Source: Epsilonproteobacteria bacterium UBA4036
Lineage (GTDB): Bacteria > Campylobacterota > Campylobacteria > Campylobacterales > Arcobacteraceae
Direction: 5' to 3'
Assembly (NCBI GenBank): GCA_002382325.1
Contig: DGAG01000005.1
Span: 50,084-114,083 of the forward strand
DNA: 64,000 bases
Notes under the pieces: model-generated
Told to the model about the DNA's origin: nothing
The model's input: the letters and a program-made list of their open reading frames with translations, nothing else
Databases searched by the model: none
Program-made: the position numbers and the translations under genes
Shown: in pieces, positions 9,127-18,877 of the stretch
Position numbering within the stretch: position 1 is the first letter of the stretch
How the letters are laid out: each line of letters opens with the position of its first letter

Positions 9127-11274
9127 TTGAAAAAAGATTTTAGAAAAAAAGACTCTTTATTGGAGTCTTTGGTTTTATATACCAAACTGTTTCATAAGCC
9201 TTATACAGAAGAGTCGTTGTTAAGCGGATTGCCCATTGACAGTAATTTAACGCATCAAACTCTTTTTTCTAAAAGCAGTTCTAAATCTCTTTTTTCAAGA
9301 GCTGCTGCAAGAGCAGGGTTAAAAGCAATGCTTATTGAACGACCCATTTGCGAGATTTTGGAACTGCAATTGCCAATTATTTTGGTGTTGTCCAATGACA
9401 ACAGCTGTATTTTAAGTGCTTTTTCTTCTGATCGAACACAAGCAAAGATTATTTTCCCAGGGGATGAAGCTTTAGAAGAGTGGGTGAGTGTTGAGAAATT
9501 AGAACATGAATATTTAGGGTATGCGTTTTTAATTCGTAAAGAGTTTCAATATGAAAAAAACAATAATGTTTTAGACACTTCCCATCAACGTCATTGGTTT
9601 TGGAGTACATTGGGATTATCTAAAAGCATTTATTATGATTGCATTTTAGCCTCTATTTTAATCAATTTGTTTGTGTTGGCCACGCCACTTTTTACAATGA
9701 ATGTCTATGATAGAGTCATACCTAATAATGCACAAGAGACGTTGTTGGTCTTTACCGTTGGAATTGTTGCCGTTTTTTTAATTGATGCGTTTTTAAAGTT
9801 TGTACGGGCGTATTTTTTAGAACTTGCAGGAAAAAAGAGTGATGTGATTATGTCTTCTATCATTTTTGAACGTGTATTGGATTTAAAAATGTCATCGCAT
9901 CCTAAATCCGTAGGCTCTTTTGCGAACAATTTAAAAAGTTTTGACACCATTCGAGGATTTTTAACCAATGCTACGTTGACAGTACTCATAGATTTTCCTT
10001 TTGCCATACTTTTTTTACTGGTGATTTTTTATCTTGCAGGCGCGATGGTCCTAGTGCCTATTGTTATTATTATTGCCATTGTAATCTTTGCTTATATAAT
10101 AAAAAAACCCTTACAACAAAGCATAGAAAACACCTATGAAGCCAGTGCCAAAAAAAATGGTATCTTAATTGAAACCTTACAAAATATAGAAACCATTAAA
10201 TCACATGGATTAGCAGGACAAACGCAATGGAATTGGGAAGAATCCACAGGTGAAATCGCCAATAAAAGTTTAAAATCGCGTTTGATTTCTGCTTCTATTC
10301 CTAATATGACAGGCTTTTTAGTGGGCTTAAATACGGTACTGATTATTGTATTTGGTGTGCATCAAATTCAAGAGTTTGAACTGACGATGGGTGGGCTTAT
10401 TGCTGCGATGATTCTCTCTTCTCGAGCGATTGCTCCTATGGGGCAAATTGCCGGATTGATTACCAATTTTGAAGATGCCAAAACGTCATATAAAATGCTT
10501 GATAGTATCGTCAATCAGCCATTAGAACGACCTTTTGCTAAAGAGTTTGTTAAACGACCTTCTTTAAAAGGTAACATTGAATTTAGAAATGTTACCTTTA
10601 AATACCCTGACAGCGAAGCATTGGCTCTTGATAATGTCAGTTTTACTATTAAAGAGGGTGAAAGGATTGCATTTATTGGTCGAATTGGCTCAGGCAAAAG
10701 TACCATTGCAAAACTGATTTTAAAACTGTATGAACCACAAAGCGGGTCGATTTTGATTGATGGCATTGATATTGACCAAATTGACCCTGCTGATTTGCGA
10801 AAAAATATTGGCTATGTGGCACAAGACATCAATCTTTTTCGAGGAACAATCAAACAAAATATTTTGGGTTCTTCAAAATTTGTTGATGATGAAAAAATGT
10901 TGGAATGTTCACAAATAAGTACCACCGATGATTTTGTGAAACTTCATCCCATGGGGTATGATATGCCCATTGGTGAGAGAGGACATGGACTTTCAGGAGG
11001 TCAACGACAAAGTGTAGGATTGGCTCGTGCTTTAATGAATGATGCTGATATTTTACTCTTTGATGAACCCACCAATGCAATGGATCAAGTCACAGAAAAC
11101 AGCGTATTAACTAATTTAAAACCCATTGTACAAGACCGAACACTGCTTTTGGTCACTCAAAAAATGAGTATGTTGGATTTGGTTGATCGTGTTATTGTGA
11201 TGAATAACGGCAAAAAAATACTTGACGGTGATAAGAGTTTTGTGATGAAACAATTAGGTGGCAATAATGCGTAA
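9127..11274 (+). CDS. Type I secretion ABC exporter, LapB/LssB family (permease fused to ATPase)
   Basis: A 715-residue inner-membrane exporter, TTG start after AAAGAGGACC. Residues 1-135 resemble a C39 peptidase-like domain but lack the catalytic cysteine, as in HlyB/LapB exporters that carry uncleaved RTX-type substrates. About six membrane segments follow between residues 165 and 440. The ATPase domain has Walker A GRIGSGKST (518-526), signature LSGGQRQSVGLARAL, Walker B ILLFDEPT and a following NAMDQ. It works with the upstream TolC-OmpA channel and the downstream HlyD protein. The likely cargo is the adhesin at 13.5 kb. The start of the next gene overlaps its stop. Confidence 0.95.
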   Translation: MKKDFRKKDSLLESLVLYTKLFHKPYTEESLLSGLPIDSNLTHQTLFSKSSSKSLFSRAAARAGLKAMLIERPICEILELQLPIILVLSNDNSCILSAFSSDRTQAKIIFPGDEALEEWVSVEKLEHEYLGYAFLIRKEFQYEKNNNVLDTSHQRHWFWSTLGLSKSIYYDCILASILINLFVLATPLFTMNVYDRVIPNNAQETLLVFTVGIVAVFLIDAFLKFVRAYFLELAGKKSDVIMSSIIFERVLDLKMSSHPKSVGSFANNLKSFDTIRGFLTNATLTVLIDFPFAILFLLVIFYLAGAMVLVPIVIIIAIVIFAYIIKKPLQQSIENTYEASAKKNGILIETLQNIETIKSHGLAGQTQWNWEESTGEIANKSLKSRLISASIPNMTGFLVGLNTVLIIVFGVHQIQEFELTMGGLIAAMILSSRAIAPMGQIAGLITNFEDAKTSYKMLDSIVNQPLERPFAKEFVKRPSLKGNIEFRNVTFKYPDSEALALDNVSFTIKEGERIAFIGRIGSGKSTIAKLILKLYEPQSGSILIDGIDIDQIDPADLRKNIGYVAQDINLFRGTIKQNILGSSKFVDDEKMLECSQISTTDDFVKLHPMGYDMPIGERGHGLSGGQRQSVGLARALMNDADILLFDEPTNAMDQVTENSVLTNLKPIVQDRTLLLVTQKMSMLDLVDRVIVMNNGKKILDGDKSFVMKQLGGNNA

Positions 11275-12739
11275 AAAAATAGATGAACTGAAAAATAAGA
11301 CAAAAAGCAGTTACAGTAAAGCCAAAGAAGAGTCTAAAAAAGGGTATGTCAAAGCATCTGAGTTGTATCAAGAGGTGAAACGGTCTGCGTTTTTTGATAA
11401 AACACCCAAATTGCCTAAAAATGCGTTAAATCAACACGATTACGAATTTATGAACAGTTTAAGTGCCGCTGTTATGCAAATGCGTCCGCATCGTTTGCAT
11501 TGGGTATTGGTTGCTTTTGTAGTGACCATTTTCTTTTTTATTATTTGGGCAGCTTTTGCTCAAATTGATGAAATCTCAAGAGGAAGTGGAAAAGTTGTTC
11601 CCAGTGGACAAAATCAAATTTTGCAAAACTTAGAGGGAGGAATTATCTCTGAAATATTGATTAAAGAGGGAGATTTTGTTAAACAAGGGCAAATTTTAAT
11701 GCGTATTAATAATGAAAAATCAGAATCAACCATGGCATCAAGTACGTTAAAGGTTTTTTCATTACAAGCCCAAATACAACGACTCCAAGCTGAACTTCAA
11801 CAAGTTCCATTTACGTATGAACAAACCCGTAATGAACAAATGAATCTTTTTTTGGAAAATGAAAAAAGATTGTTTGAAATCAATCAACAACAACTTCAAT
11901 CACAAGTTGATATTTTAAAAGAGCAACTCAATCAAAAAAAGAGTCAATTAGAGGACTCTATTCAATCAAAAGAGCATTTAGAAATCTCTCTTTCTATGAT
12001 TAAAAAAGAGGTTGAAATGACTGAACCCATGGTTAAAAGAGGGATTCGTTCACAAGTGGATTTTTTAAAGTTGCAACGTGAAGAAAACGATGCCAAACAA
12101 AAATTTTACAGTGCGGTTTTAAATATTGATAAAACCAACTCTGAAATTAAAGAAATTGAAAACAAAATCAATGAAGTGTATGAAGCGTACAAAGCAAAAG
12201 TACGAGAACAACTCAATGAAAAAATCAGTGAAAGTAAAGAGCTAGAAGCTACCTCTGTGGCATACAAAGATCAAGTCGATAGAACCATTGTCAAATCACC
12301 TTCAAATGGAATTGTACAGAAATTGCATGTCAATACGATTGGAGGGGCCATTAAACCGGCACAAGATTTAATTGAAATTGTACCAACAGATTATAACTTG
12401 ATTGTAGAAGTCAAAATATTGCCCTCGGATATTGCGTTTATTTATCAAGGGCAAAAAGCCATTGTAAAATTTTCTGCGTATGATTTTTCAATTTTTGGAG
12501 GATTAGAAGGTCATGTGGTTAATATTAGCCCCGATACCATAACCGATAAAGATGAAAAAACATACTATTTGGTACGAATCCAAACCGAAAAGAATTTTTT
12601 AGGTACGCAAGAAAAACCAATGAAAATTATTCCTGGTATGGTCGCAGATGTTGATATTATTACAGGGAAGAAATCAATTTTGGATTATATTTTAAAGCCC
12701 ATTTTAAAAACAAAACAGTACACCTTTACGGAGCGATAA
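11267..12739 (+). CDS. HlyD-family type I secretion membrane fusion protein (LapC-like)
   Basis: A 490-residue periplasmic adaptor joining the ABC exporter to the outer-membrane channel. A cytoplasmic N-terminus of about 80 residues precedes one membrane span (HWVLVAFVVTIFFFIIW). Then come a biotinyl-lipoyl-like half (GSGKVVPSGQNQ, LEGGIISEILIKEGDFV), a long helical hairpin of about 190 residues, the second lipoyl half (SPSNGIVQKLHV), and a beta-barrel. ATG 11267 overlaps the ABC gene by 8 bases. An in-frame GTG 9 bases earlier is less likely. Length fits the LapC/LssD group (about 450-490). Confidence 0.94.
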   Translation: MRKKIDELKNKTKSSYSKAKEESKKGYVKASELYQEVKRSAFFDKTPKLPKNALNQHDYEFMNSLSAAVMQMRPHRLHWVLVAFVVTIFFFIIWAAFAQIDEISRGSGKVVPSGQNQILQNLEGGIISEILIKEGDFVKQGQILMRINNEKSESTMASSTLKVFSLQAQIQRLQAELQQVPFTYEQTRNEQMNLFLENEKRLFEINQQQLQSQVDILKEQLNQKKSQLEDSIQSKEHLEISLSMIKKEVEMTEPMVKRGIRSQVDFLKLQREENDAKQKFYSAVLNIDKTNSEIKEIENKINEVYEAYKAKVREQLNEKISESKELEATSVAYKDQVDRTIVKSPSNGIVQKLHVNTIGGAIKPAQDLIEIVPTDYNLIVEVKILPSDIAFIYQGQKAIVKFSAYDFSIFGGLEGHVVNISPDTITDKDEKTYYLVRIQTEKNFLGTQEKPMKIIPGMVADVDIITGKKSILDYILKPILKTKQYTFTER

Positions 12740-13333
12740 ATGGAACAAATTCTTTTTAGTGATGATATGGCACTCATCCAACGTTGGGAAAATATTTTAG
12801 GCAAAGCAACCACACATCTTATCGATGATTTTGATTCATTATATCAAGTCAGTGATGCCATCGTGATTTTTAACAGCTGTGCTTGTGGCAACAAATGCGA
12901 TGTAATCATTGATGTGCTGATTTCAAATAACAATAAAGTACTGATTCTTGACCGTGTTCCTGATTTTTATAAAGCTCAAAAATGGTTGGCTAAAGGTATT
13001 AAAGGATATGGAAATGCCATTATGACAAAATCATATTTACTTTCAGCTATTGAAGCTATTAGTAAAGAGATGGTGTGGCTTATTCCTGATATTACAACGG
13101 CTTTTGTCAATCATCTTGTAAAAAAAGAGCACACACATAACCATGAAAAAATTTATAATGAATTGACAAAAAAAGAGCAAGAAATTGCAAAACTGCTTAA
13201 AGAAGGTTATGGCAATTCAGATATTTCTGCTATGCTAAATGTCTCTTTAAACACCGTTAAAACACATGTGAAACACATCTATAAAAAACTTCAAGTTAAA
13301 GACAGAATCTCTTTTTCTCTTCTTTTTAAATAA
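12740..13333 (+). CDS. LuxR-family regulator with degenerate receiver-like domain (CsgD/VpsT-like layout)
   Basis: A 197-residue transcription factor directly after the HlyD gene with no gap. The C-terminal about 60 residues are a textbook LuxR HTH: LTKKEQEIAKLLKEGYGNSDIS, then LNVSLNTVKTHVKHIYKKLQV. The N-terminal about 125 residues look receiver-like, but the strand that should end in the phosphoacceptor reads AIVIFNSC. It therefore probably cannot be phosphorylated. That layout resembles CsgD and VpsT, which control biofilm matrix genes. A role in controlling the adhesin gene 122 bases downstream is inferred from position only. Confidence 0.85.
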   Translation: MEQILFSDDMALIQRWENILGKATTHLIDDFDSLYQVSDAIVIFNSCACGNKCDVIIDVLISNNNKVLILDRVPDFYKAQKWLAKGIKGYGNAIMTKSYLLSAIEAISKEMVWLIPDITTAFVNHLVKKEHTHNHEKIYNELTKKEQEIAKLLKEGYGNSDISAMLNVSLNTVKTHVKHIYKKLQVKDRISFSLLFK

Positions 13334-13382
13334 ACACTCTTTATAAAATTTAAATAATTTTATAATTTTTTTTATCATTTCA

Positions 13383-13396
13383 CCCCTTTGGGTGAT
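13383..13396 (+). promoter_or_regulatory. Candidate operator upstream of the adhesin gene
   Basis: TCACCC, loop CTTT and GGGTGA (13380-13395) form a dyad. It contains the 14-mer related to the one at 6389-6402. TACAAT at 13419-13424 is a plausible -10 box, 31 bases before the adhesin start codon. The dyad could instead act as a weak terminator for the LuxR gene. Confidence 0.35.
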
Positions 13397-13455
13397 TGTA
13401 TGAATATCTCTTTTTAAATACAATGAAGTAATAAATTGAATTATAAGGAAATATC

Positions 13456-16400
13456 ATGGCAACTTCATTGGGAACAGTACAAGCAGTAGCAGGAAAGTTT
13501 TATGCACAAGATGACAATGGAAACGTCCGAGTACTTAAAGTGGGTGATACAATCAGCCAAGGAGAAAAAGTCTTTGGTGATACTAATAATGCAGCAAACA
13601 GTGCATTAGAAATACTTTCAAATAATCAAGAGTTACTAAGCCTAACAGGTACAAACAGTTTGGTGTTTGATATGTCAACCAATGAAGCAACCTTTGGAAA
13701 TGAAGAAGTAGCCTTCAGTCCAAACTCAGCATGGATGCCAACGCAAAATGCAGAAATCCCAACTGAGGGGCAAGAAGTTGCACAAACCGAAGCAGGTGAT
13801 ATAACAGAAGAAGAGACCGCAGCAGGGAATGAAGCGGTAAGTTCAAGTGATATAGGCGTCTTTAGTTTTGATAACAGAGATGGTGATGCTGTTAATATAA
13901 AAGCCGATTTAAGAAATACCAGCTTTCCTGAAGATGAAGTTGATCCTACGGATAATGGAGATGATAGAATTTTAAATGAAGAGTATAATGTAACATTAGG
14001 GCTTACGGGATTAGATGTTAATGAAGATGAAGCAGGAGCGACTTTTACCTTAACATTAAGTAATCCAACAACAGAATCCGCCACATTAGTCATAGATGCC
14101 AATGGTACAACGTATACCTATACAATCCCAACAGGAAGTACTTCTTACTCTTTTGATATTCCAACCCAAGACAGTGACGTTTATATAGATCCTGATACAT
14201 TAACTGTTTCAGTTGTATCCTTAACAGGTGGGGGCTATGATAATGTAGATGTAACTGGGGCAACAAGTACTATTAATATCAGTGATACTGTAGACACAAC
14301 AACAGCAATATTAACTTCTAGTGGTGATGGTGATGAAGATAGTGGAAGTATTACCTATACGGTGAATGTAGATTATCCACCACAAAATGATCAAGAGTTT
14401 ATCATTGAGCTTAGTAATGGACAAACACAAACGATAATTGTTCCAGCAGGTGAACTTAATGGAAGTATTACATTTGCATGGGGTGATTTAGAAACAAACA
14501 CGAGTATAGGTTTAAATGGTTATCCAGATTCAGATTCGACTAAAGAAGAGGGTTTTACTTTAAATATTATTAATTTCTCAGCAGTTGGAAATAGTGGAAA
14601 TTATGAGAATTTAGTAACAGTTAATGAGTCAACTGATGTTACTATTGAGGATACCATTGATACGACAACCGTAACAGTCGGTGATGCCAGTGTTAATGAA
14701 GATGCGACGTCGGCAAGTGTAGATGTTACCTTAGAAGGACATGTGTTTAAAGCAGGAGAGACAGTAACTGTTACCTTATCCGATGGAACAGAGGTTGCCT
14801 TTACTGAAAATGGAACACAAACAGCAACGTTCACATTCGATTCGGATTCGGATTCCATTAAAGAAGATGATGCCACATCGGCTATTAATGCAACCGTAGC
14901 AAGCAGTGCAGGAGAGATAGAAAACCCTGTTGTTAATGCCGGAGAATTAACCGTAACCGATAAAGAAGATACGACAACCGTAACCTTAAGTGCTACTGAG
15001 TCAACAAGTGAAGATGATGGAATCATTACTTATACAGCATCATTATCAACTGGTGTAACAGCCAATAATGATATAACTGTAATGCTAAGTGTTGGAGCAA
15101 ATGGAGAGCCTGCAAGTGAGACTAATCCTGCCCTAACAATTACAATTCCTGCTGGTCAAACTTCGGGAACAGTAGATGCGATAGTAAATAGAGACAATGA
15201 TGATGGAAGTGGTGAAGATAAATACAAAGAGATTGATTCATTATCTGCGGCTATCACAAATGCTGTTGAAACAAACGCAGGAGAAGTGGGAAGCTTAGAA
15301 AACTTAACGTTTGATTCAACGCCAGTTACTACAACAATTCTTGACGACAGTGATGTTACCACCGTATCTATTACTGGAACCATTACAACTCCTTCAACAA
15401 TTGATGTGACGAATGTGACAGGTCATCCAAATGGTATCAATGTTTATGCAATCGGTAATGATGGTCAAGAAACAAATTTATCAGTTATTACTAGAACTGA
15501 TCATGATGGTTTTGGAGTTGAAACCAAAATAAATGGTGTATCAAGAGAAGATTCAAATGGTGATACTAAAGAACTTGGAATGAATGAAAAAATCGTTGTT
15601 GAGTTTGAAAATGAGGTCAAAAGTATCGATGTGGCTTTTGCATGGAGAAATAATCACGAAAAAGCAGTAGTCACTTTTTTTGATGAAAATGGAGAAAAAG
15701 TTGGTTCAGCAATGGTTTCAGGTGGAGGAAGTAATACAGAAGCCTTAATCACTTATTATGATGAGAATGGAAATATTACAAAAACTGAAACCGCGCAAGG
15801 GGGATCAGATAAAGTTGATTTAGAATATAAATTTGAACCAGGAAATGGACAAACTTTTTCTAAAATAGAATTTTCTGCGCCAGGAGAGTATGATGATTAT
15901 CTTATTAATAAAATTACCTATAAAGAGGTTGTTGATTCAGATATCACAGATGTAACTATAACAGAAGGTGAAGTTACATTAGAGATACAAACATCAAATC
16001 CACCTCAAGAGGGATATCCTGCAATAGCTATAGTCCAAGTAGGAGATACAGAATATCAAGTTCAATTAGATATCAATGGGAGAGGTACTTTAAATGTATC
16101 AATTAATGGAGATGAAGAATTAGTAGCAACCGTAAAAGAGATTCGAGGAGGTAACTTTGAAGCAGTGGATGTGTCTGGTGCAAACTGGAAACTTGCTTCT
16201 GATCCTACTGCATCAGATGACAATATTAGTGTGTTAGAAGACCAAACTTATTATTTAGAGACAGATGACTTTGGAAATACTCAACTCAATGTAAAACAAG
16301 TTGAGATTACGGAAGTTCCCCAAAATGGTACATTGTATATTTACAATGGAAATATTGTAGAAACAATTATTACCAATGATGGAAAAACAGTGAATGTTTA

Positions 16401-18819
16401 TGAAAATAAAGTGGCAGTTTCCACAGGAACTGTAATATCAATGATTGATATTGCAGCAGGTAAAGTAATCTTTGTACCAAATGAAAACAGTGATGAGGAG
16501 GGAAGCTTTAAATTTAAAGTTGGAGATAGCAATGGAAACTTTATGGAGACAGAATATACTACAACTATCGAAGTAAAAGCCGTAGCAGATATGCCAACTG
16601 CAAGTATTGATGTTACAAAAATTGTTTCTTCGACAAGTTCAGAAGAATTGATTGTAAAAGTAGGTGATAAAACTTACAATATTTCTGAAATATTAGTGAA
16701 TAAAGATAGCTATACAGAAGTTTCTAATATTCAAAATAATACAGAGGTTTATGCCGAAAATATTATTGTAAATGAGAATATGGACAGTAATGATTTCTTA
16801 AAAACTTCAAATGAAAATAATATAATCGTATTAAATGGTGATTTAGGAAACAATGCAAAAATTGAGTCTATGAATGGAGATGATTTCATTGCTATATTGG
16901 GTGATTTACATAATGGTACACTCAATGACAGTGATGGAATAGATACCTTATATTTAAATAAGGCATCAAGTTATTATAGTTGGAATGTGAACCAACACAA
17001 TGGAAATACAGGGATGGATGGAACCATAACTCAATATGCAGATGAAGGACATACTCAAGTTGTTGGTACATTGTATGTTAATAACATTGAAGGTATTATA
17101 TTTGCAGATGGTGTTACTGTGGGAAGTGTTGAAAAAATTGAAACCATTACAAGTACAGCAGAGTATGAGGTGGATATTAGTGCTGCTTTAAATGACTTAG
17201 ATGGAAGTGAAACATTAACTGTACAAATTAGTGGAGTGCCTGCTGGTGCGAGTTTTGATTTAGATACTTTAGTTGATAAAGGAAATGGTGTTTGGGAATT
17301 GACAATCACAGAAGGAACAAAATCTGTTAATTACGAAAATATTAAGATGACAGTACCTGTTGGAAGTGAAAATGTTGATTTAACCATTACAGCAACGGCA
17401 ACAGAAGCAAGGGATAATGAAAACGGACAAAATTATGCACAATCAAGTGACAGTGATGCGGTTGTTTATTCTTCAGACATAAGTCAAATTGTCTCATCTG
17501 ATGCAGTAAATACTAATTTAATACTGACGATTGATGTATCTGGAAGTATGAAAGAAGAATTGGTGTTGGCTAAAGAAGCATTAATTAATATGATTAATCA
17601 ATATGATGATTTAGGTGATGTTAAAATCATGCTTACAACATTGAGCGATTATGGTGAAACGTTAAAAAGTAGTTCAGGGTCTGTATGGTTTTCTGCAAGT
17701 GAAGCTATTGCCAAAATAAATGCTTTGAGTGCCAATGGTGGAACAAACTATGATGATGCATTATTAGATGTTATTGATGCTTTAGATAAAGAACCAGCCC
17801 CGTTAGATGGACAAACCATATCGTACTTTGTATCAGACGGTGAGCCAACTTATGGGATGTATGAAAAAACAGAGTGGTCAAGGTCTCAACAGAAATATAT
17901 AACTAAATGGGTACAAGATGGCAATGGATATTCTATAACTGATATTAATGATGATATTGTAGAAGAGTGGTTGGCTTTAAATATTGATAAAACCTATACC
18001 ATTGGGATAGGAACGGATGCATTAAATGACTATTTAAGAGAAATATCACAAACTCCTGATGAAGATGTTATTATCATCAATAATGCAAATGATTTAAATG
18101 TTACATTACAAGGTACAATGAATTCTTTGGTTGAAGGAAATGTTCTTGACAATATATCAGGAGGTGATGGTAATATTATTATAGATAGTATTGAAATCAA
18201 TGATACTGAATATACTAAAGATACTTTCCCAACTGACGGCATTGCTTTGGATGGGGATGGTAAATTAGTATTTGATTTTGAAACAGGAGACTATCATTAC
18301 AGTGTTAAATCCTCAGATGTTGATGGGGATATTATTAAAACATTTAAAGTCAATGCAAGTGATGAAGATGGGGATAACACATCATTAGATGTTACCATTA
18401 ATGTACTCAAAGAGCATGAATCTATTGTAGGGGATGAGAGTGACAATATTATTAGTTTCAATCCAAACACAACAATTATTGATGGTGGGGCAGGAGAGGA
18501 TACACTTAAATTGTTAAGTGGTCAAGACATTGATTTTGCTTCATTGGGTACAACAATTAAAAACATTGAAGAGATTGATTTAAGTGTTGAGGGTGAAAAT
18601 GAGATTACGAACTTAAGTGCTCGAGATGTTTTTGATATGACTGATGAGAATAATGAGATTAAAATCAGTGGTACGAGTGAAGATAAAGTTAATTTAAGCA
18701 ATGAATGGTCATCAAAAGGTACAGAAAGTGGTTTTGATATTTATGAAGCAACAATTAATGTTGATGGACAAGATCAAACCATAAAACTTGAAATCAAAAC
18801 AGAAATTCAAGATATTTAG
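13456..18819 (+). CDS. Giant LapA/BpfA-type surface adhesin secreted by type I secretion
   Basis: A 1787-residue protein. The N-terminus is a LapA-type retention module (GTVQAVAGKFYA, DTISQGEKVFG, ALEILSNNQELLSL). It ends in an acidic linker with TAAG at residues 121-124, the consensus LapG cleavage site. Repeated beta-sandwich segments follow, with recurring DTTTVT and DVTIEDT junctions of Calx-beta/Ig-like type. A von Willebrand A domain has its MIDAS DVSGS at 1360-1364. The last about 130 residues match the VCA0849-type type I secretion target (DGGAGEDTLKLLSG, NIEEIDL). Only one RTX-like GGAGEDTL unit is seen. Start is ATG 13456 behind ATAAGGAAAT. It is the probable cargo of the exporter upstream and substrate of the LapG-like protease downstream. 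Confidence 0.93.
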   Translation: MATSLGTVQAVAGKFYAQDDNGNVRVLKVGDTISQGEKVFGDTNNAANSALEILSNNQELLSLTGTNSLVFDMSTNEATFGNEEVAFSPNSAWMPTQNAEIPTEGQEVAQTEAGDITEEETAAGNEAVSSSDIGVFSFDNRDGDAVNIKADLRNTSFPEDEVDPTDNGDDRILNEEYNVTLGLTGLDVNEDEAGATFTLTLSNPTTESATLVIDANGTTYTYTIPTGSTSYSFDIPTQDSDVYIDPDTLTVSVVSLTGGGYDNVDVTGATSTINISDTVDTTTAILTSSGDGDEDSGSITYTVNVDYPPQNDQEFIIELSNGQTQTIIVPAGELNGSITFAWGDLETNTSIGLNGYPDSDSTKEEGFTLNIINFSAVGNSGNYENLVTVNESTDVTIEDTIDTTTVTVGDASVNEDATSASVDVTLEGHVFKAGETVTVTLSDGTEVAFTENGTQTATFTFDSDSDSIKEDDATSAINATVASSAGEIENPVVNAGELTVTDKEDTTTVTLSATESTSEDDGIITYTASLSTGVTANNDITVMLSVGANGEPASETNPALTITIPAGQTSGTVDAIVNRDNDDGSGEDKYKEIDSLSAAITNAVETNAGEVGSLENLTFDSTPVTTTILDDSDVTTVSITGTITTPSTIDVTNVTGHPNGINVYAIGNDGQETNLSVITRTDHDGFGVETKINGVSREDSNGDTKELGMNEKIVVEFENEVKSIDVAFAWRNNHEKAVVTFFDENGEKVGSAMVSGGGSNTEALITYYDENGNITKTETAQGGSDKVDLEYKFEPGNGQTFSKIEFSAPGEYDDYLINKITYKEVVDSDITDVTITEGEVTLEIQTSNPPQEGYPAIAIVQVGDTEYQVQLDINGRGTLNVSINGDEELVATVKEIRGGNFEAVDVSGANWKLASDPTASDDNISVLEDQTYYLETDDFGNTQLNVKQVEITEVPQNGTLYIYNGNIVETIITNDGKTVNVYENKVAVSTGTVISMIDIAAGKVIFVPNENSDEEGSFKFKVGDSNGNFMETEYTTTIEVKAVADMPTASIDVTKIVSSTSSEELIVKVGDKTYNISEILVNKDSYTEVSNIQNNTEVYAENIIVNENMDSNDFLKTSNENNIIVLNGDLGNNAKIESMNGDDFIAILGDLHNGTLNDSDGIDTLYLNKASSYYSWNVNQHNGNTGMDGTITQYADEGHTQVVGTLYVNNIEGIIFADGVTVGSVEKIETITSTAEYEVDISAALNDLDGSETLTVQISGVPAGASFDLDTLVDKGNGVWELTITEGTKSVNYENIKMTVPVGSENVDLTITATATEARDNENGQNYAQSSDSDAVVYSSDISQIVSSDAVNTNLILTIDVSGSMKEELVLAKEALINMINQYDDLGDVKIMLTTLSDYGETLKSSSGSVWFSASEAIAKINALSANGGTNYDDALLDVIDALDKEPAPLDGQTISYFVSDGEPTYGMYEKTEWSRSQQKYITKWVQDGNGYSITDINDDIVEEWLALNIDKTYTIGIGTDALNDYLREISQTPDEDVIIINNANDLNVTLQGTMNSLVEGNVLDNISGGDGNIIIDSIEINDTEYTKDTFPTDGIALDGDGKLVFDFETGDYHYSVKSSDVDGDIIKTFKVNASDEDGDNTSLDVTINVLKEHESIVGDESDNIISFNPNTTIIDGGAGEDTLKLLSGQDIDFASLGTTIKNIEEIDLSVEGENEITNLSARDVFDMTDENNEIKISGTSEDKVNLSNEWSSKGTESGFDIYEATINVDGQDQTIKLEIKTEIQDI

Positions 18820-18825
18820 TTTTTT

Positions 18826-18846
18826 AACGAGGCATTTAGCCTCGTT
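18826..18846 (+). terminator. Terminator after the adhesin gene
   Basis: AACGAGGC, loop ATTTA and GCCTCGTT give a perfect 8-bp stem, followed by ACTTTTAT. It sits between the adhesin stop and the LapG-like gene, so the protease is probably transcribed separately. Confidence 0.8.
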
Positions 18847-18866
18847 ACTTTTATCTATGGGTATGC

Positions 18867-18872
18867 TATAAT
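18867..18872 (+). promoter_or_regulatory. -10 box immediately before the lapG-like gene
   Basis: TATAAT ends five bases before ATG 18878, so transcription would begin at or next to the start codon. There is no ribosome binding site. The transcript is probably leaderless. Confidence 0.55.
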
Positions 18873-18877
18873 ACTGC

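Noticed and set aside
9127..9540. Active C39 bacteriocin-processing peptidase in the ABC exporter
   Set aside because: The domain is recognisable but the catalytic cysteine is absent, so cargo is not cleaved at a double-glycine site.
13626..15383. Several long minus-strand frames (up to 158 residues) opposite the adhesin gene
   Set aside because: They are serine/valine-rich shadows of the acidic, threonine-rich repeats, with no ribosome sites and no family features.
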